DNA of 64,000 nt from 79-D21 sp022839995. Its GTDB lineage: Bacteria > Synergistota > Synergistia > Synergistales > 79-D21. The translations under genes were made by a program, and so were the position numbers. Under the pieces are notes generated by a model, which was not told where the DNA came from, made no database searches, and saw nothing but the letters and a program-made list of their open reading frames with translations. This document shows, piece after piece, positions 9,578-16,873 of this stretch (within the stretch, counting starts at the first letter, position 1; each line of letters begins with the position of its first letter). Location of the stretch: NCBI GenBank assembly GCA_022839995.1, contig JALHIN010000012.1:8182-72181 (forward strand). Direction: 5' to 3'.

Positions 9578-9651
9578 TGGGGAATCGTCTAATGGCAGGA
9601 CAGCTGACTCTGGATCAGCCGATCGTGGTTCGAATCCACGTTCCCCAGCCA
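9578..9651 (+). tRNA. tRNA-Gln (anticodon CTG)
   Basis: A complete cloverleaf: acceptor TGGGGAA pairs with TTCCCCA, anticodon stem GCTGA/TCAGC closes the loop CTCTGGA with anticodon CTG, T arm GTGG-TTCGAAT-CCAC, discriminator G and an encoded CCA end. It reads CAG codons. Confidence 0.96.
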
Positions 9652-9667
9652 CCTTGAGTTCTTTTGA

Positions 9668-9743
9668 GGTCCCATCGTCCAGTGGCCCAGGACACCGGGT
9701 TCTCAGCCCGGGAACAGGGGTTCGAATCCCCTTGGGACTGCCA
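9668..9743 (+). tRNA. tRNA-Glu (anticodon CTC)
   Basis: Acceptor GGTCCCA pairs with TGGGACT (one G-U), anticodon stem CCGGG/CCCGG with loop TTCTCAG and anticodon CTC, T arm AGGGG-TTCGAAT-CCCCT, discriminator G and encoded CCA. It lies 16 bases after tRNA-Gln and is probably co-transcribed with it. Confidence 0.96.
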
Positions 9744-9755
9744 GTTTTCAGATCG

Positions 9756-9790
9756 GGGAGCCTCCAGCCAGGAAGGCTCCCTTTCTTTTT
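9756..9790 (+). terminator. Intrinsic terminator after the tRNA pair
   Basis: Stem GGGAGCCT/AGGCTCCC with a 10-base loop, followed by TTTCTTTTT. It begins 12 bases after the CCA end of tRNA-Glu. Confidence 0.88.
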
Positions 9791-9852
9791 CGCGTGGTGT
9801 TTTTTTCGGACAATCTGCTTGGTTTCTCGAGCGATCTTTCTTCTTCTCTCTC

Positions 9853-9881
9853 TTGACGTTAAAGCAGGCTTGGGACAAAAT
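9853..9881 (+). promoter_or_regulatory. Candidate promoter of the cold-shock gene
   Basis: TTGACG, 17 bases, CAAAAT. It leaves a 5' UTR of roughly 70 bases before the cold-shock start, which includes a perfect 10-bp hairpin. Confidence 0.55.
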
Positions 9882-9883
9882 CA

Positions 9884-9919
9884 TTTACGGCATCCGGAGC
9901 GTCAGGCCGATGCCGTAAA
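9884..9919 (+). repeat. Inverted repeat in the cold-shock gene 5' UTR
   Basis: TTTACGGCAT at 9884-9893 is matched perfectly by ATGCCGTAAA at 9910-9919, enclosing a 16-base loop. It starts right at the expected transcription start. It could be an RNA hairpin at the transcript 5' end or a DNA operator. Confidence 0.7.
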
Positions 9920-9960
9920 ATTCTGGAAGGACCGCGTTGGTCCGCAGGAGGTCAGGCTTT

Positions 9961-10161
9961 ATGGAGCAGGGAGTCGTCAAGTGGTTCAACGGAACGAAGG
10001 GGTATGGCTTTATCACCAGAGACAGCGGCGGAGATGTTTTCGTCCACTATTCAGGGATCCAGATGAACGGCTTCAAGACCCTTGAAGAAAATCAGCGGGT
10101 TTCCTTCAAGGTCGTGGAAGGAGCAAAGGGCCCGCAGGCCGTCGAGGTGACCCCGCTCTAG
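9961..10161 (+). CDS. Cold-shock protein
   Basis: A 66-residue single CSD protein that binds single-stranded RNA/DNA. RNP1 KGYGFIT (residues 13-19) and RNP2 DVFVHYS (residues 25-31) are intact, and VVKWFN opens the first strand. The ATG at 9961 follows GGAGGT by 8 bases; the frame extends upstream to 9937 without conserved sequence. Convergent with rlmN, 27 bp apart, with no obvious terminator between. Confidence 0.95.
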   Translation: MEQGVVKWFNGTKGYGFITRDSGGDVFVHYSGIQMNGFKTLEENQRVSFKVVEGAKGPQAVEVTPL

Positions 10162-10188
10162 GAACGTTCCCGCCAATCATCCATACGA

Positions 10189-11247
10189 TTATTCCCGGGC
10201 GGGGCCATCCCAATGACGGTTCCGCCCTTCTTCTTTTCTCCTCAGCTGACCACAGGCGGCATCGATATCCTCGCCACGCTCTCGCCTGACCTCTGTCTCG
10301 ATCCCCCTGGACAAGAGCACGTGGCGGAAATTCTCGATCGCTTCGGGTGAGGCCTTTTTGAACGATTGGCAGGTGCGGTTCCAGGGAATCAGGTTCACGA
10401 AGCTTTTCAAACCCCTGAGCCGTTCCGCAAGGGCCTTCGCGTGATTTTGGGTGTCGTTCAGTCCGCCGATCAGCATGTACTCGATCGAAACGCGGTCCTT
10501 CGTTCTTTCCTGGTAAACCCGGACCGCGGACAGGAGTTGTTCGATCGGATACCGTTCGTTGACGGGCATCAGACGGCTCCGCAAGTCATCGTCCGGGGCA
10601 TGAAGGGACACCGCAAGCCGGATCCCGGGGTTCGCCTCCGCCAAAGCGAGGATGCACGGCACGATCCCCGCCGTCGACACGGTCATCCTGCGGGAACCGA
10701 GGTTCCGCATCTTCGGGTGTTTCAGGATGCCGACCGCTTTCAGGAAGTTTTCGAAATTCAGAAAGGGCTCCCCCATACCCATGAAGACCAGGTTGTCGAT
10801 CGGCATCCCCAGCAGTTTCTCCGTGGCCATGAACTGACCGACGATTTCTCCGCAGGACAGGTTGCGGACAAACCCCGACTGGCCGGTAGCGCAAAAGGAG
10901 CACTTTAGCGGGCAACCGACCTGGGTCGAGACGCAGGCGGTCAATCGTCCTTCCTGTTTCAGCAGGACCGATTCGATCCGTTCCCCGTCTTGCAGGGCCC
11001 AAAGGATCTTTTCCGTTCCATCCCGCCTGGAAACGACCCGCCTGATTTCCTTGGGCAAAGCCTCGCCAAAGGTCTCCTCGGCCTTTTTCCTCAGGGCCAG
11101 TGAAAGATTCGTCATTTCCCCGAAGGCAAAGGTTCGCTTCGAGTAAAGCCAATGACAAATCTGTTCGGCCCTGAATCGGGGCTCTCCCCACTCTTCCGTG
11201 CAAAGGTTTTGCCATTCTTCGTAACCTAGGTCCAAGGGGAACCGCAT
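10189..11247 (-). CDS. rlmN: Dual-specificity 23S rRNA/tRNA adenine-C2 methyltransferase RlmN
   Basis: Radical SAM enzyme that methylates A2503 of 23S rRNA and A37 of some tRNAs. The 352-residue protein has the cluster-binding CPLKCSFC (Cys112, 116, 119), the family segment GMGEPFLNFENF, and a conserved late cysteine in DAACGQL that forms the methyl-enzyme intermediate. Full length. It lies downstream of tRNA-Ala with a terminator-like hairpin between. Confidence 0.96.
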   Translation of the reverse strand: MRFPLDLGYEEWQNLCTEEWGEPRFRAEQICHWLYSKRTFAFGEMTNLSLALRKKAEETFGEALPKEIRRVVSRRDGTEKILWALQDGERIESVLLKQEGRLTACVSTQVGCPLKCSFCATGQSGFVRNLSCGEIVGQFMATEKLLGMPIDNLVFMGMGEPFLNFENFLKAVGILKHPKMRNLGSRRMTVSTAGIVPCILALAEANPGIRLAVSLHAPDDDLRSRLMPVNERYPIEQLLSAVRVYQERTKDRVSIEYMLIGGLNDTQNHAKALAERLRGLKSFVNLIPWNRTCQSFKKASPEAIENFRHVLLSRGIETEVRRERGEDIDAACGQLRRKEEGRNRHWDGPARE

Positions 11248-11284
11248 GCAAACTCCTCGCTCTCGTTCATCCGGCTGAAGGAAA

Positions 11285-11316
11285 AAGAAAAAGGCCTCTC
11301 CTTCCGGACAGGCCTG
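11285..11316 (-). terminator. Possible terminator after tRNA-Ala
   Basis: On the minus strand AGGCCT pairs with a second AGGCCT after a 12-base loop, followed by TTTTTCTTTTT. It separates tRNA-Ala from rlmN. Confidence 0.6.
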
Positions 11317-11323
11317 TATTTCC

Positions 11324-11398
11324 TGGTGGAGGTGAGGGGATTCGAACCCCTGGCCCCCTGCATGCCATGCAGGTGCGCTCCCGCTGCGCTACACCCCC
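11324..11398 (-). tRNA. tRNA-Ala (anticodon GGC)
   Basis: Acceptor GGGGGTG pairs with CACCTCC (one G-U), anticodon stem CCTGC/GCAGG holds loop ATGGCAT with anticodon GGC, T arm AGGGG-TTCGAAT-CCCCT, discriminator A and encoded CCA. It reads GCC/GCU codons. Confidence 0.96.
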
Positions 11399-11414
11399 GA
11401 AACGAACGGGCTTC

Positions 11415-11443
11415 ATTATACGAAGCAGGTCTGTGGCTGTCAA
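11415..11443 (-). promoter_or_regulatory. Consensus promoter of tRNA-Ala
   Basis: Perfect TTGACA and TATAAT boxes separated by 17 bases, ending 16 bases before the tRNA-Ala 5' end. This is the strongest class of sigma-70 promoter, as expected for a stable RNA. Confidence 0.88.
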
Positions 11444-11493
11444 CAAGAGAATTGCCCATTGCCTCACCCGCGTGTTCATGCGAGGATGACGCC

Positions 11494-13143
11494 ATGAAGA
11501 GAAGAAACCCACGCTTCACTTTCTGCCTCACCCTGCTTTTCGCTCTTTTGCCGTTTCTTCAACCTCTACAGGCTGGAGCCTCCACGTCCTTCCTCCAGGG
11601 CGGGAATTCGTCCGTTCTCCCGAGGCTGATCTCGGATACCGCCAGGGAAGGAACTCCGCTGATTCGGGAACCGGCCGTTTTTGGCGAAACCCGAGGAGAA
11701 GCCTTGAAGGCCGCCTATGACCTTTTGGGATGGGGGAATGTTCTTGGGGTCCTGCAGCGTATTTTCGGCTCGGACCCGGTTGGGCTCCTTTCTTCCGGGA
11801 TCCGCCCGCGGCCGCCCGAACCCTTCCTCGAATTGCCTGGGGAAAGGGTAACCCCCGAGGATCTCCCGCTTTTCCTGGAATGGGTAAGGGAATGCCGTTC
11901 TTCGATGAATTGGGATTTCTCCCTTCAGAGCGGCTCCCTCGAACTGCGCCTGCACAAGGAGGGCATCGCGGCGGAATCCGATGCCTGGGAAGTGAGGCTC
12001 GAAGAAGGACTCGAGGAACCTGCCGGGTTGGCCAAACTCGGTCTTCTCGGCGAGGCTGGCTGGCCAGCTGCGCTCCGAAGGAACCCCGAAAGGGGGGTTG
12101 ACCTGCTCGTGGGTCCTTTCCCCTCTTTCCTGGACTGCGCAAAGGCTTTTGCGGCCCTCCCCCGGGTTTCGGGGATGCACATGGCTCCCTCCCCTTTTGC
12201 CCCCCACGCGCCTCCGCTTTTCTGGGCAGCGTTGATTGGGCGGGACGGGATCCGGGCCGAAGTCCGGCTTGCGTCGGAAATCGGCAAGCCTCGTGCAGCC
12301 CTTTCCGAATTGGCCCAGGCTTTCGAAGCGGAAGGAGGAATCAACGGCGGCTTCTTTTCGGGTTCGGTTCCCGTGGGGACTCTCGTGGTGGGCGGCATTC
12401 CGCTCCACCAATCCTATGGAGACCGCTCTGCGATCGGGCTGTCTCCCGGTCACCCGCCGGTTTTCGGAAACGGCTCCGTAATCCTGCAAGCGGAAACGGA
12501 AGAACGCTCTTTCCGCGTGGACCGCCTCAATGAGCCTCCGCGAAACGGAGAGGTATCGCTTTTCTTTGAAGGCCTTCCCTTTCAGGATCCAGCAGGTCCG
12601 AAATCGGAAGATGTTAGGGGTATCCCCGTCAGCGTCCAACTGGAGGGGAACCTCTCGGTTCCGCCCATCAACGGATTCCTCGTGGAATCCACGAGATCCA
12701 CGCAGTTTCCGCGCATTGCGCCGGGGAGCAGGCTTCGCCTCCGGGTCCTCTGGAGTGACCCCGTCTTTGAGGGGGTGCCCCTGGTGATCCAGGCCGGGCC
12801 TGCAATCATCCGAAGCGGGCTCGTCAACGGTGCGGCCGAATCGTTCAGAGAGGAAACACGCCTGGAAAAACATCCCAGGTCCTTGGTGGGCTGGGATGGC
12901 TCTTCCTTGTGGTGGATCGTCGTCGACGGGCGCAACCCCTTTCACAGCCTGGGCCTAACCCTGGAAGAAGCGGCGGGGTTCGCCCTCTCTCTTGGCCTCA
13001 CTGAAGTGCTCAACCTCGACGGAGGTGGTTCTTCGGCTCTCTGGTGGAAGGGAGCGCTTGTCACCAGCCCTTCCGGGGGGACGGAGCGCCCGATCCCCTA
13101 TGCCATTCTTTTTAAGGCAGGGTTGGGCGATTTCCTCAAGTGA
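11494..13143 (+). CDS. Exported phosphodiester glycosidase (NAGPA-like) domain protein
   Basis: A 549-residue protein with an N-terminal signal peptide (about residues 1-29). The first half (about 60-270) has no domain I recognise apart from a SPOR-like stretch. The C-terminal half carries the NAGPA/phosphodiester glycosidase fold, with GGINGGFF in the middle and the hallmark GGGSSALW at residues 510-517. Bacterial members are thought to cleave 1-phospho-sugar diesters in envelope polymers; the substrate here is unknown. The start at 11494 is set by the AGGA 7 bases upstream and the signal peptide. The last 46 bp overlap the convergent mscS gene. Confidence 0.8.
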   Translation: MKRRNPRFTFCLTLLFALLPFLQPLQAGASTSFLQGGNSSVLPRLISDTAREGTPLIREPAVFGETRGEALKAAYDLLGWGNVLGVLQRIFGSDPVGLLSSGIRPRPPEPFLELPGERVTPEDLPLFLEWVRECRSSMNWDFSLQSGSLELRLHKEGIAAESDAWEVRLEEGLEEPAGLAKLGLLGEAGWPAALRRNPERGVDLLVGPFPSFLDCAKAFAALPRVSGMHMAPSPFAPHAPPLFWAALIGRDGIRAEVRLASEIGKPRAALSELAQAFEAEGGINGGFFSGSVPVGTLVVGGIPLHQSYGDRSAIGLSPGHPPVFGNGSVILQAETEERSFRVDRLNEPPRNGEVSLFFEGLPFQDPAGPKSEDVRGIPVSVQLEGNLSVPPINGFLVESTRSTQFPRIAPGSRLRLRVLWSDPVFEGVPLVIQAGPAIIRSGLVNGAAESFREETRLEKHPRSLVGWDGSSLWWIVVDGRNPFHSLGLTLEEAAGFALSLGLTEVLNLDGGGSSALWWKGALVTSPSGGTERPIPYAILFKAGLGDFLK

Positions 13144-13967
13144 ACGTCCAGCTGCGGGAAAGAGATCGAGATGCCCGCTTCGTCAAAGGCTTTCTTCAGT
13201 CGAAGCCGGTAAGCTGCCGCAACTTCCCATTGCGCACCTGGGACTGTCTTCAACAGGACCCGGAGGGTCATCGCGCTGGCTTCGAACGCCAGGATGCCCT
13301 CCATCACTGCGGGAGCCTCAATGATTTTGCCGGGCATTTCTGCGGTTAGATCCTTTGCAACACGCTCCATCACTGCAAGCGCCGCCGGGATATCGGTACC
13401 GTAATCTACACCCACTTCGACACGGGCCCTTGACCATTTCTTGGTAAAATTCAGCACCGTGGCAATGCTCCCGTTCGGGATCGTTACGAGTTCACCGTCC
13501 AGCGTCCGCAGGCGAGTTATCCTCAGGGTGAACATCTCGACCACCCCGGAGATGCCATCGATTTTCACGACATCCCCAACGGCAAACTGGTCTTCGAAAA
13601 AAATGAAGGTCCCGTTCAGAAAATCCCGGATGATGTTCTGCGCGGCGAGGGAGATCGCCAGTCCGGCGATGCCGAGCCCGGTCAGGATCGACCGCACATC
13701 CACGCCGAGACTTCCGAGAAGGGTCAGCCCTGCGATTGCAGCAAGGATCCACCGGAAAAGCTGAAGGCAAATCCCTCTCAAGGTCTGCAACCGTTTCAGG
13801 CTTGACTCCCCTCGGCCTTCTCCATCCACCTCGAGTCCGGATTCGGCCTTTGCGAATAACCGCCGGATTCCCCTTGCTCCCAGCCAGTCAAAAAGTCCCC
13901 AGGAAATCAGGATGGCAGCAGGTCGAAGCAAGCCGTGAACGAACTGCAACAGCGTTCTGGATTCCAA
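13098..13967 (-). CDS. Small-conductance mechanosensitive channel (MscS family)
   Basis: A 289-residue membrane channel that opens under membrane tension to release solutes. It has N-terminal membrane helices, the pore-lining helix with alternating Gly/Ala (GLGIAGLAISLAAQN), then the beta-domain with FIFFEDQFAVGD and IPNGS, and a C-terminal alpha/beta cage. Standard minimal MscS length. Its 3' end overlaps the convergent upstream gene by 46 bp. Confidence 0.92.
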   Translation of the reverse strand: MESRTLLQFVHGLLRPAAILISWGLFDWLGARGIRRLFAKAESGLEVDGEGRGESSLKRLQTLRGICLQLFRWILAAIAGLTLLGSLGVDVRSILTGLGIAGLAISLAAQNIIRDFLNGTFIFFEDQFAVGDVVKIDGISGVVEMFTLRITRLRTLDGELVTIPNGSIATVLNFTKKWSRARVEVGVDYGTDIPAALAVMERVAKDLTAEMPGKIIEAPAVMEGILAFEASAMTLRVLLKTVPGAQWEVAAAYRLRLKKAFDEAGISISFPQLDVHLRKSPNPALKRMA

Positions 13968-14034
13968 TGCTACCCCTCCCTGGCAACGTCACCGGATCTT
14001 TTCAAAGAGTATCACGATCCCACCCATCCCGCGT

Positions 14035-14067
14035 AAAAAAGGGGGAGGCGGTGTGCCGCCTCCCCCC
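14035..14067 (-). terminator. Intrinsic terminator of kamA
   Basis: Perfect 11-bp stem GGGGGAGGCGG/CCGCCTCCCCC with a 4-base loop and a TTTTTT tract on the minus strand, 8 bases after the kamA stop. Confidence 0.95.
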
Positions 14068-14074
14068 GCAACGT

Positions 14075-15364
14075 TCAGTCCTTTTTGACCTGGCCCCTTT
14101 CTGCCGCCCTTTCCCGCCTTGCGAGATGTGCGGGTTCTAGGGAAACCCGATCTCCTTCAAACAACGGGATGAGCCCCTCCCTGGAAAGTTTCTTCTGCTT
14201 TTCGCAGAACGCGGCACAGTTCTCGGGACAGCGGCTGATCTTGTCTTCCGGCTCCGTGTAGGTCGTGAAGACCCCTTCATAATTTCGCAGGATCACCCTC
14301 TTGTCAGACATGGAAACGATATAGTTCGGGAGAACGGGGATCTTGCCGCCCCCGTTTGGACCGTCAACGATGAAATAAGGCACGGCAAGCCCTGAGGTGT
14401 GCCCCCTCAGGTACTCCATGATCTCGATCCCCTTCGCCACGGAAGTCCTGAAATGCTCGATCCCCTGGGACAGGTCGCACTGGTAGATATAGTAGGGACG
14501 AACCCGGATCGTGAGCAGTTTCTGGTTCAATTCGCGGAAGATGTAAGGACAGTCGTTCACGCCCTTCAAGAGAACGGACTGGTTTCCGAGGGGAACCCCC
14601 GCATCGGCCAGCTTCTCGCAGGCTTCTTTCGACGCAGGCGTGATTTCGTTGGGATGGTTGAAATGAGTATTCACCCAAACGGGATGGTATTTTTTCAGGA
14701 TAGCGCAAAGTTCGTCCGTAATGCGCTGGGGCATGACGACCGGGGTTCGGGTGCCGAAACGGGCGATTTCGACGTGAGGGATCTTGCGCACCTCTCCCAG
14801 CATCCAGTCGATCATCTCGTCGCTCATGAGGAAGGGGTCTCCGCCCGTGAAAAGAACATCCCTGAAGGTGGGCGTCTTCCTGATATACTCGAGGCAGGCA
14901 GAGATCTGTTCCTTGGAATAGGCCCGATCCGTTTCCCCTGCCTTTCTCCTGCGCGTGCAGTGACGGCAGTACATCGAGCATTGGTCCGTGACCATCAGGA
15001 TCCCTCGGTCCGGGTACCGGTGCGTCAATCCGGGGACTGGAGAATCCGTGTCCTCGTGGCAGGGGTCTTCCAGGTCCGAAGAGGCAATATGGGTTTCGTG
15101 GATCGTCGGGACCGCCTGCCGCCGAATCGGATCTTGAGGATCATCCGGGTTGATGAGAGAGGCGTAATAGGGCGTGATGGCCATCCTCAGCTTGTTCAGG
15201 CTTTGGCTGATGACCTGTTCTTCCTCGTCTGAAAGGGGCAGGACCTGTTTCAGCTGTTCTACGGTGGTGATCCGGTTGCCGACCTGCCAGTGCCAATCCC
15301 TCCACTGCTGCTCGGTCACTTCTTTCCAAAGCGGTATCGTTCGGTAGTCCCTCACAGTTTGCAC
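14075..15364 (-). CDS. kamA: Lysine 2,3-aminomutase
   Basis: Radical SAM, PLP-dependent enzyme that turns L-lysine into beta-lysine, the first step of lysine fermentation or of beta-lysine osmolyte synthesis. The 429-residue protein has the cluster motif CSMYCRHC (Cys129, 133, 136) and the PLP-binding lysine in GGGKIPVLPN (Lys341, matching the position of the known clostridial enzyme). Other fermentation genes (kamDE, kce, kal) and the osmolyte acetyltransferase ablB are absent from the window, so the route is not fixed by context. A strong terminator hairpin lies directly upstream, between it and the dehydrogenase gene. Confidence 0.95.
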   Translation of the reverse strand: MQTVRDYRTIPLWKEVTEQQWRDWHWQVGNRITTVEQLKQVLPLSDEEEQVISQSLNKLRMAITPYYASLINPDDPQDPIRRQAVPTIHETHIASSDLEDPCHEDTDSPVPGLTHRYPDRGILMVTDQCSMYCRHCTRRRKAGETDRAYSKEQISACLEYIRKTPTFRDVLFTGGDPFLMSDEMIDWMLGEVRKIPHVEIARFGTRTPVVMPQRITDELCAILKKYHPVWVNTHFNHPNEITPASKEACEKLADAGVPLGNQSVLLKGVNDCPYIFRELNQKLLTIRVRPYYIYQCDLSQGIEHFRTSVAKGIEIMEYLRGHTSGLAVPYFIVDGPNGGGKIPVLPNYIVSMSDKRVILRNYEGVFTTYTEPEDKISRCPENCAAFCEKQKKLSREGLIPLFEGDRVSLEPAHLARRERAAERGQVKKD

Positions 15365-15374
15365 CTCCCCTTTG

Positions 15375-15404
15375 AAAAAACCGGCGGGAGGACGCCCCGC
15401 CGGT
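15375..15404 (-). terminator. Strong terminator/attenuator between the dehydrogenase gene and kamA
   Basis: On the minus strand ACCGGCGGG pairs with CCCGCCGGT across a 7-base loop and is followed by TTTTTT. It lies after the dehydrogenase stop and only about 10 bases before the kamA start; no promoter fits in the remaining space, so kamA appears to depend on read-through or on processing at this hairpin. Confidence 0.9.
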
Positions 15405-15445
15405 AAACCTGTCTTCCTGATTCTATAGAATAAACGCCGGTTTCG

Positions 15446-16591
15446 CTAGCCTTTCCGGATCGTCACGGTTTCCTTGTAAACAAGCCCCCTTGCTGCCTGC
15501 TCCTTCATCACGAATTCGTACAGCGCATCATCTGCAGCCAGTTTTTCCGGGGCCAACACGCCTTTTTCCTTGATCAGCCCCTTGTGGATGGCCCTGGCAA
15601 AAATCGCGCAAGTGCAGCCGGTGCAACGTCCCATCGAATTCGTCCAAGAGTTCTCATCAAAACGGTCCCAGAGGTCCCAGGTATAGGTGATTTCGTCTTT
15701 CCCCTTGAAGCCGTGAACCTCGACCTGCATGATCGTGAGGTCCCGATCGCCCTTCTCCGGCTCCATCTTCCACATGGGGAAAAGAAGGTCGCAGGCGATG
15801 TCTCGAGGAACCACCTCGACACCTCCGAGTTTTCGTGGCGTTTCGTCAAAAAGCCCCATTGAACGCAGCAGCCGCATCTGCTCAACGTGTCCAGGCCACC
15901 GTAACGTCCTTTCCTCCATTCTTTTGGCCTTGAGATTCTTGATCAGGGAACGGAGACCGTCGGTAATGAAGGTTTCGAGCACGCCCACCTTCGGAAATTC
16001 TCTCAGGGTAAGCCGGTCCATCGCTTCAACCGTTACCGGCTTTCCGTCTTCCACGAAACGTGCCGGACGAGTGTATTCCTCGATTACGTCCGCGGGGGAC
16101 CAGGTTACCTGGTAGTTGAAGGGCGGTACTTTCTTTTCGGGGATCCCGCCGACGTAGATGACCGCGTCTTCCACCTCGTCCAGCAGGGCGCAGCCCCGTC
16201 CCATGAGGTAATTCGACATTCCCGGGGCAACTCCGATGTCCGGGACAACGACGACTCCCTTTTCCTTGGCGAGCCCATCGAGAAGCTCGAAGTCTTCCGC
16301 CATGAAGGAGATGTCGCTAAGGTCCTTGCCCAGCTCGATGACGGTTTCCATCATCTTGTAGCCGAACCGCCCCGGTACTCCGGCCGTGACGATGTCGGCA
16401 TCTCGAAGCAGGGGTTCCAGGAGCTCCCGATCAGTGCAGGAACCGACAACGGTCCTGATCGAAGGGACCTTCGACTTGAGAGCTTCCAGGGCCTTTTCGT
16501 TCAGGTCCACGACCGTAACATCATAATCCATTGCTAGATCCCTTGCGATCACGCTACCTACAAGCCCGCAGCCAAGCTGAACCGCCTTCAT
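15446..16591 (-). CDS. Saccharopine-reductase-like amino acid dehydrogenase (lysine 6-dehydrogenase-like)
   Basis: A 381-residue NAD(P)-dependent dehydrogenase. The N-terminal Rossmann motif is GCGLVG (residues 7-12), followed by VVDLNEKAL; the middle holds VVPDIGVAPGMSN and YVGGIPEKK, features I associate with lysine 6-dehydrogenase and other saccharopine-reductase-fold enzymes. It is directly upstream of kamA, so its substrate may be lysine, beta-lysine or 3,5-diaminohexanoate. It does not resemble the classical kdd product as I remember it. Near the C-terminus there is an unusual cysteine cluster CTGCTC (Cys323, 326, 328). The ATG at 16591 follows GGGGAGG; the longer frame to 16666 covers the promoter and is rejected. 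Confidence 0.75.
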   Translation of the reverse strand: MKAVQLGCGLVGSVIARDLAMDYDVTVVDLNEKALEALKSKVPSIRTVVGSCTDRELLEPLLRDADIVTAGVPGRFGYKMMETVIELGKDLSDISFMAEDFELLDGLAKEKGVVVVPDIGVAPGMSNYLMGRGCALLDEVEDAVIYVGGIPEKKVPPFNYQVTWSPADVIEEYTRPARFVEDGKPVTVEAMDRLTLREFPKVGVLETFITDGLRSLIKNLKAKRMEERTLRWPGHVEQMRLLRSMGLFDETPRKLGGVEVVPRDIACDLLFPMWKMEPEKGDRDLTIMQVEVHGFKGKDEITYTWDLWDRFDENSWTNSMGRCTGCTCAIFARAIHKGLIKEKGVLAPEKLAADDALYEFVMKEQAARGLVYKETVTIRKG

Positions 16592-16636
16592 TCCGGATCC
16601 TCCCCTTTTTATAAACTGTCTGGATTGAACAGGGTC

Positions 16637-16666
16637 AAGATAGCATACAATAATACAAGTCGTCAA
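16637..16666 (-). promoter_or_regulatory. Candidate promoter of the dehydrogenase-kamA transcript
   Basis: TTGACG, 18 bases, TATCTT, giving a 5' UTR of about 40 bases. The spacer holds two direct ATACAA repeats 8 bp apart (plus strand 16645 and 16653), and ATACA recurs at 16671, which might be an operator. Confidence 0.5.
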
Positions 16667-16699
16667 GGTTATACAGTTCGGGCAGGAAACAGGAACGGC

Positions 16700-16728
16700 T
16701 TGACGCTACCCTTCGGGGGTCTTAAACT
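16700..16728 (+). promoter_or_regulatory. Candidate promoter of the first nhaC gene
   Basis: TTGACG, 17 bases, TAAACT. It is divergent from the dehydrogenase promoter, with 33 bp between the two -35 boxes, and would leave a leader of about 140 bases before nhaC. Confidence 0.6.
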
Positions 16729-16873
16729 GTGAAAGCAAGTGTGCAATATGAAGTCTTTTCCAACCTTTTTCATTCAAGCAAGATAGAGAGAAAGGGGGGA
16801 TCCTGGGACTCTTTCGACCCGCCGCACCCATTCCGTTCCGGACCGAAGAAGATACTGGAGGAGGCGATCCTGT

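Noticed and set aside
11566..12945. 459-codon open frame on the minus strand
   Set aside because: Antisense to the phosphodiester glycosidase gene, which has a signal peptide and the GGGSSAL motif. The shadow has no ribosome site or recognisable domain.
15365..16873. Lysine riboswitch next to kamA or nhaC
   Set aside because: The dehydrogenase leader is only about 40 bases and the nhaC leader about 140, and neither shows the multi-helix core expected of a lysine riboswitch.
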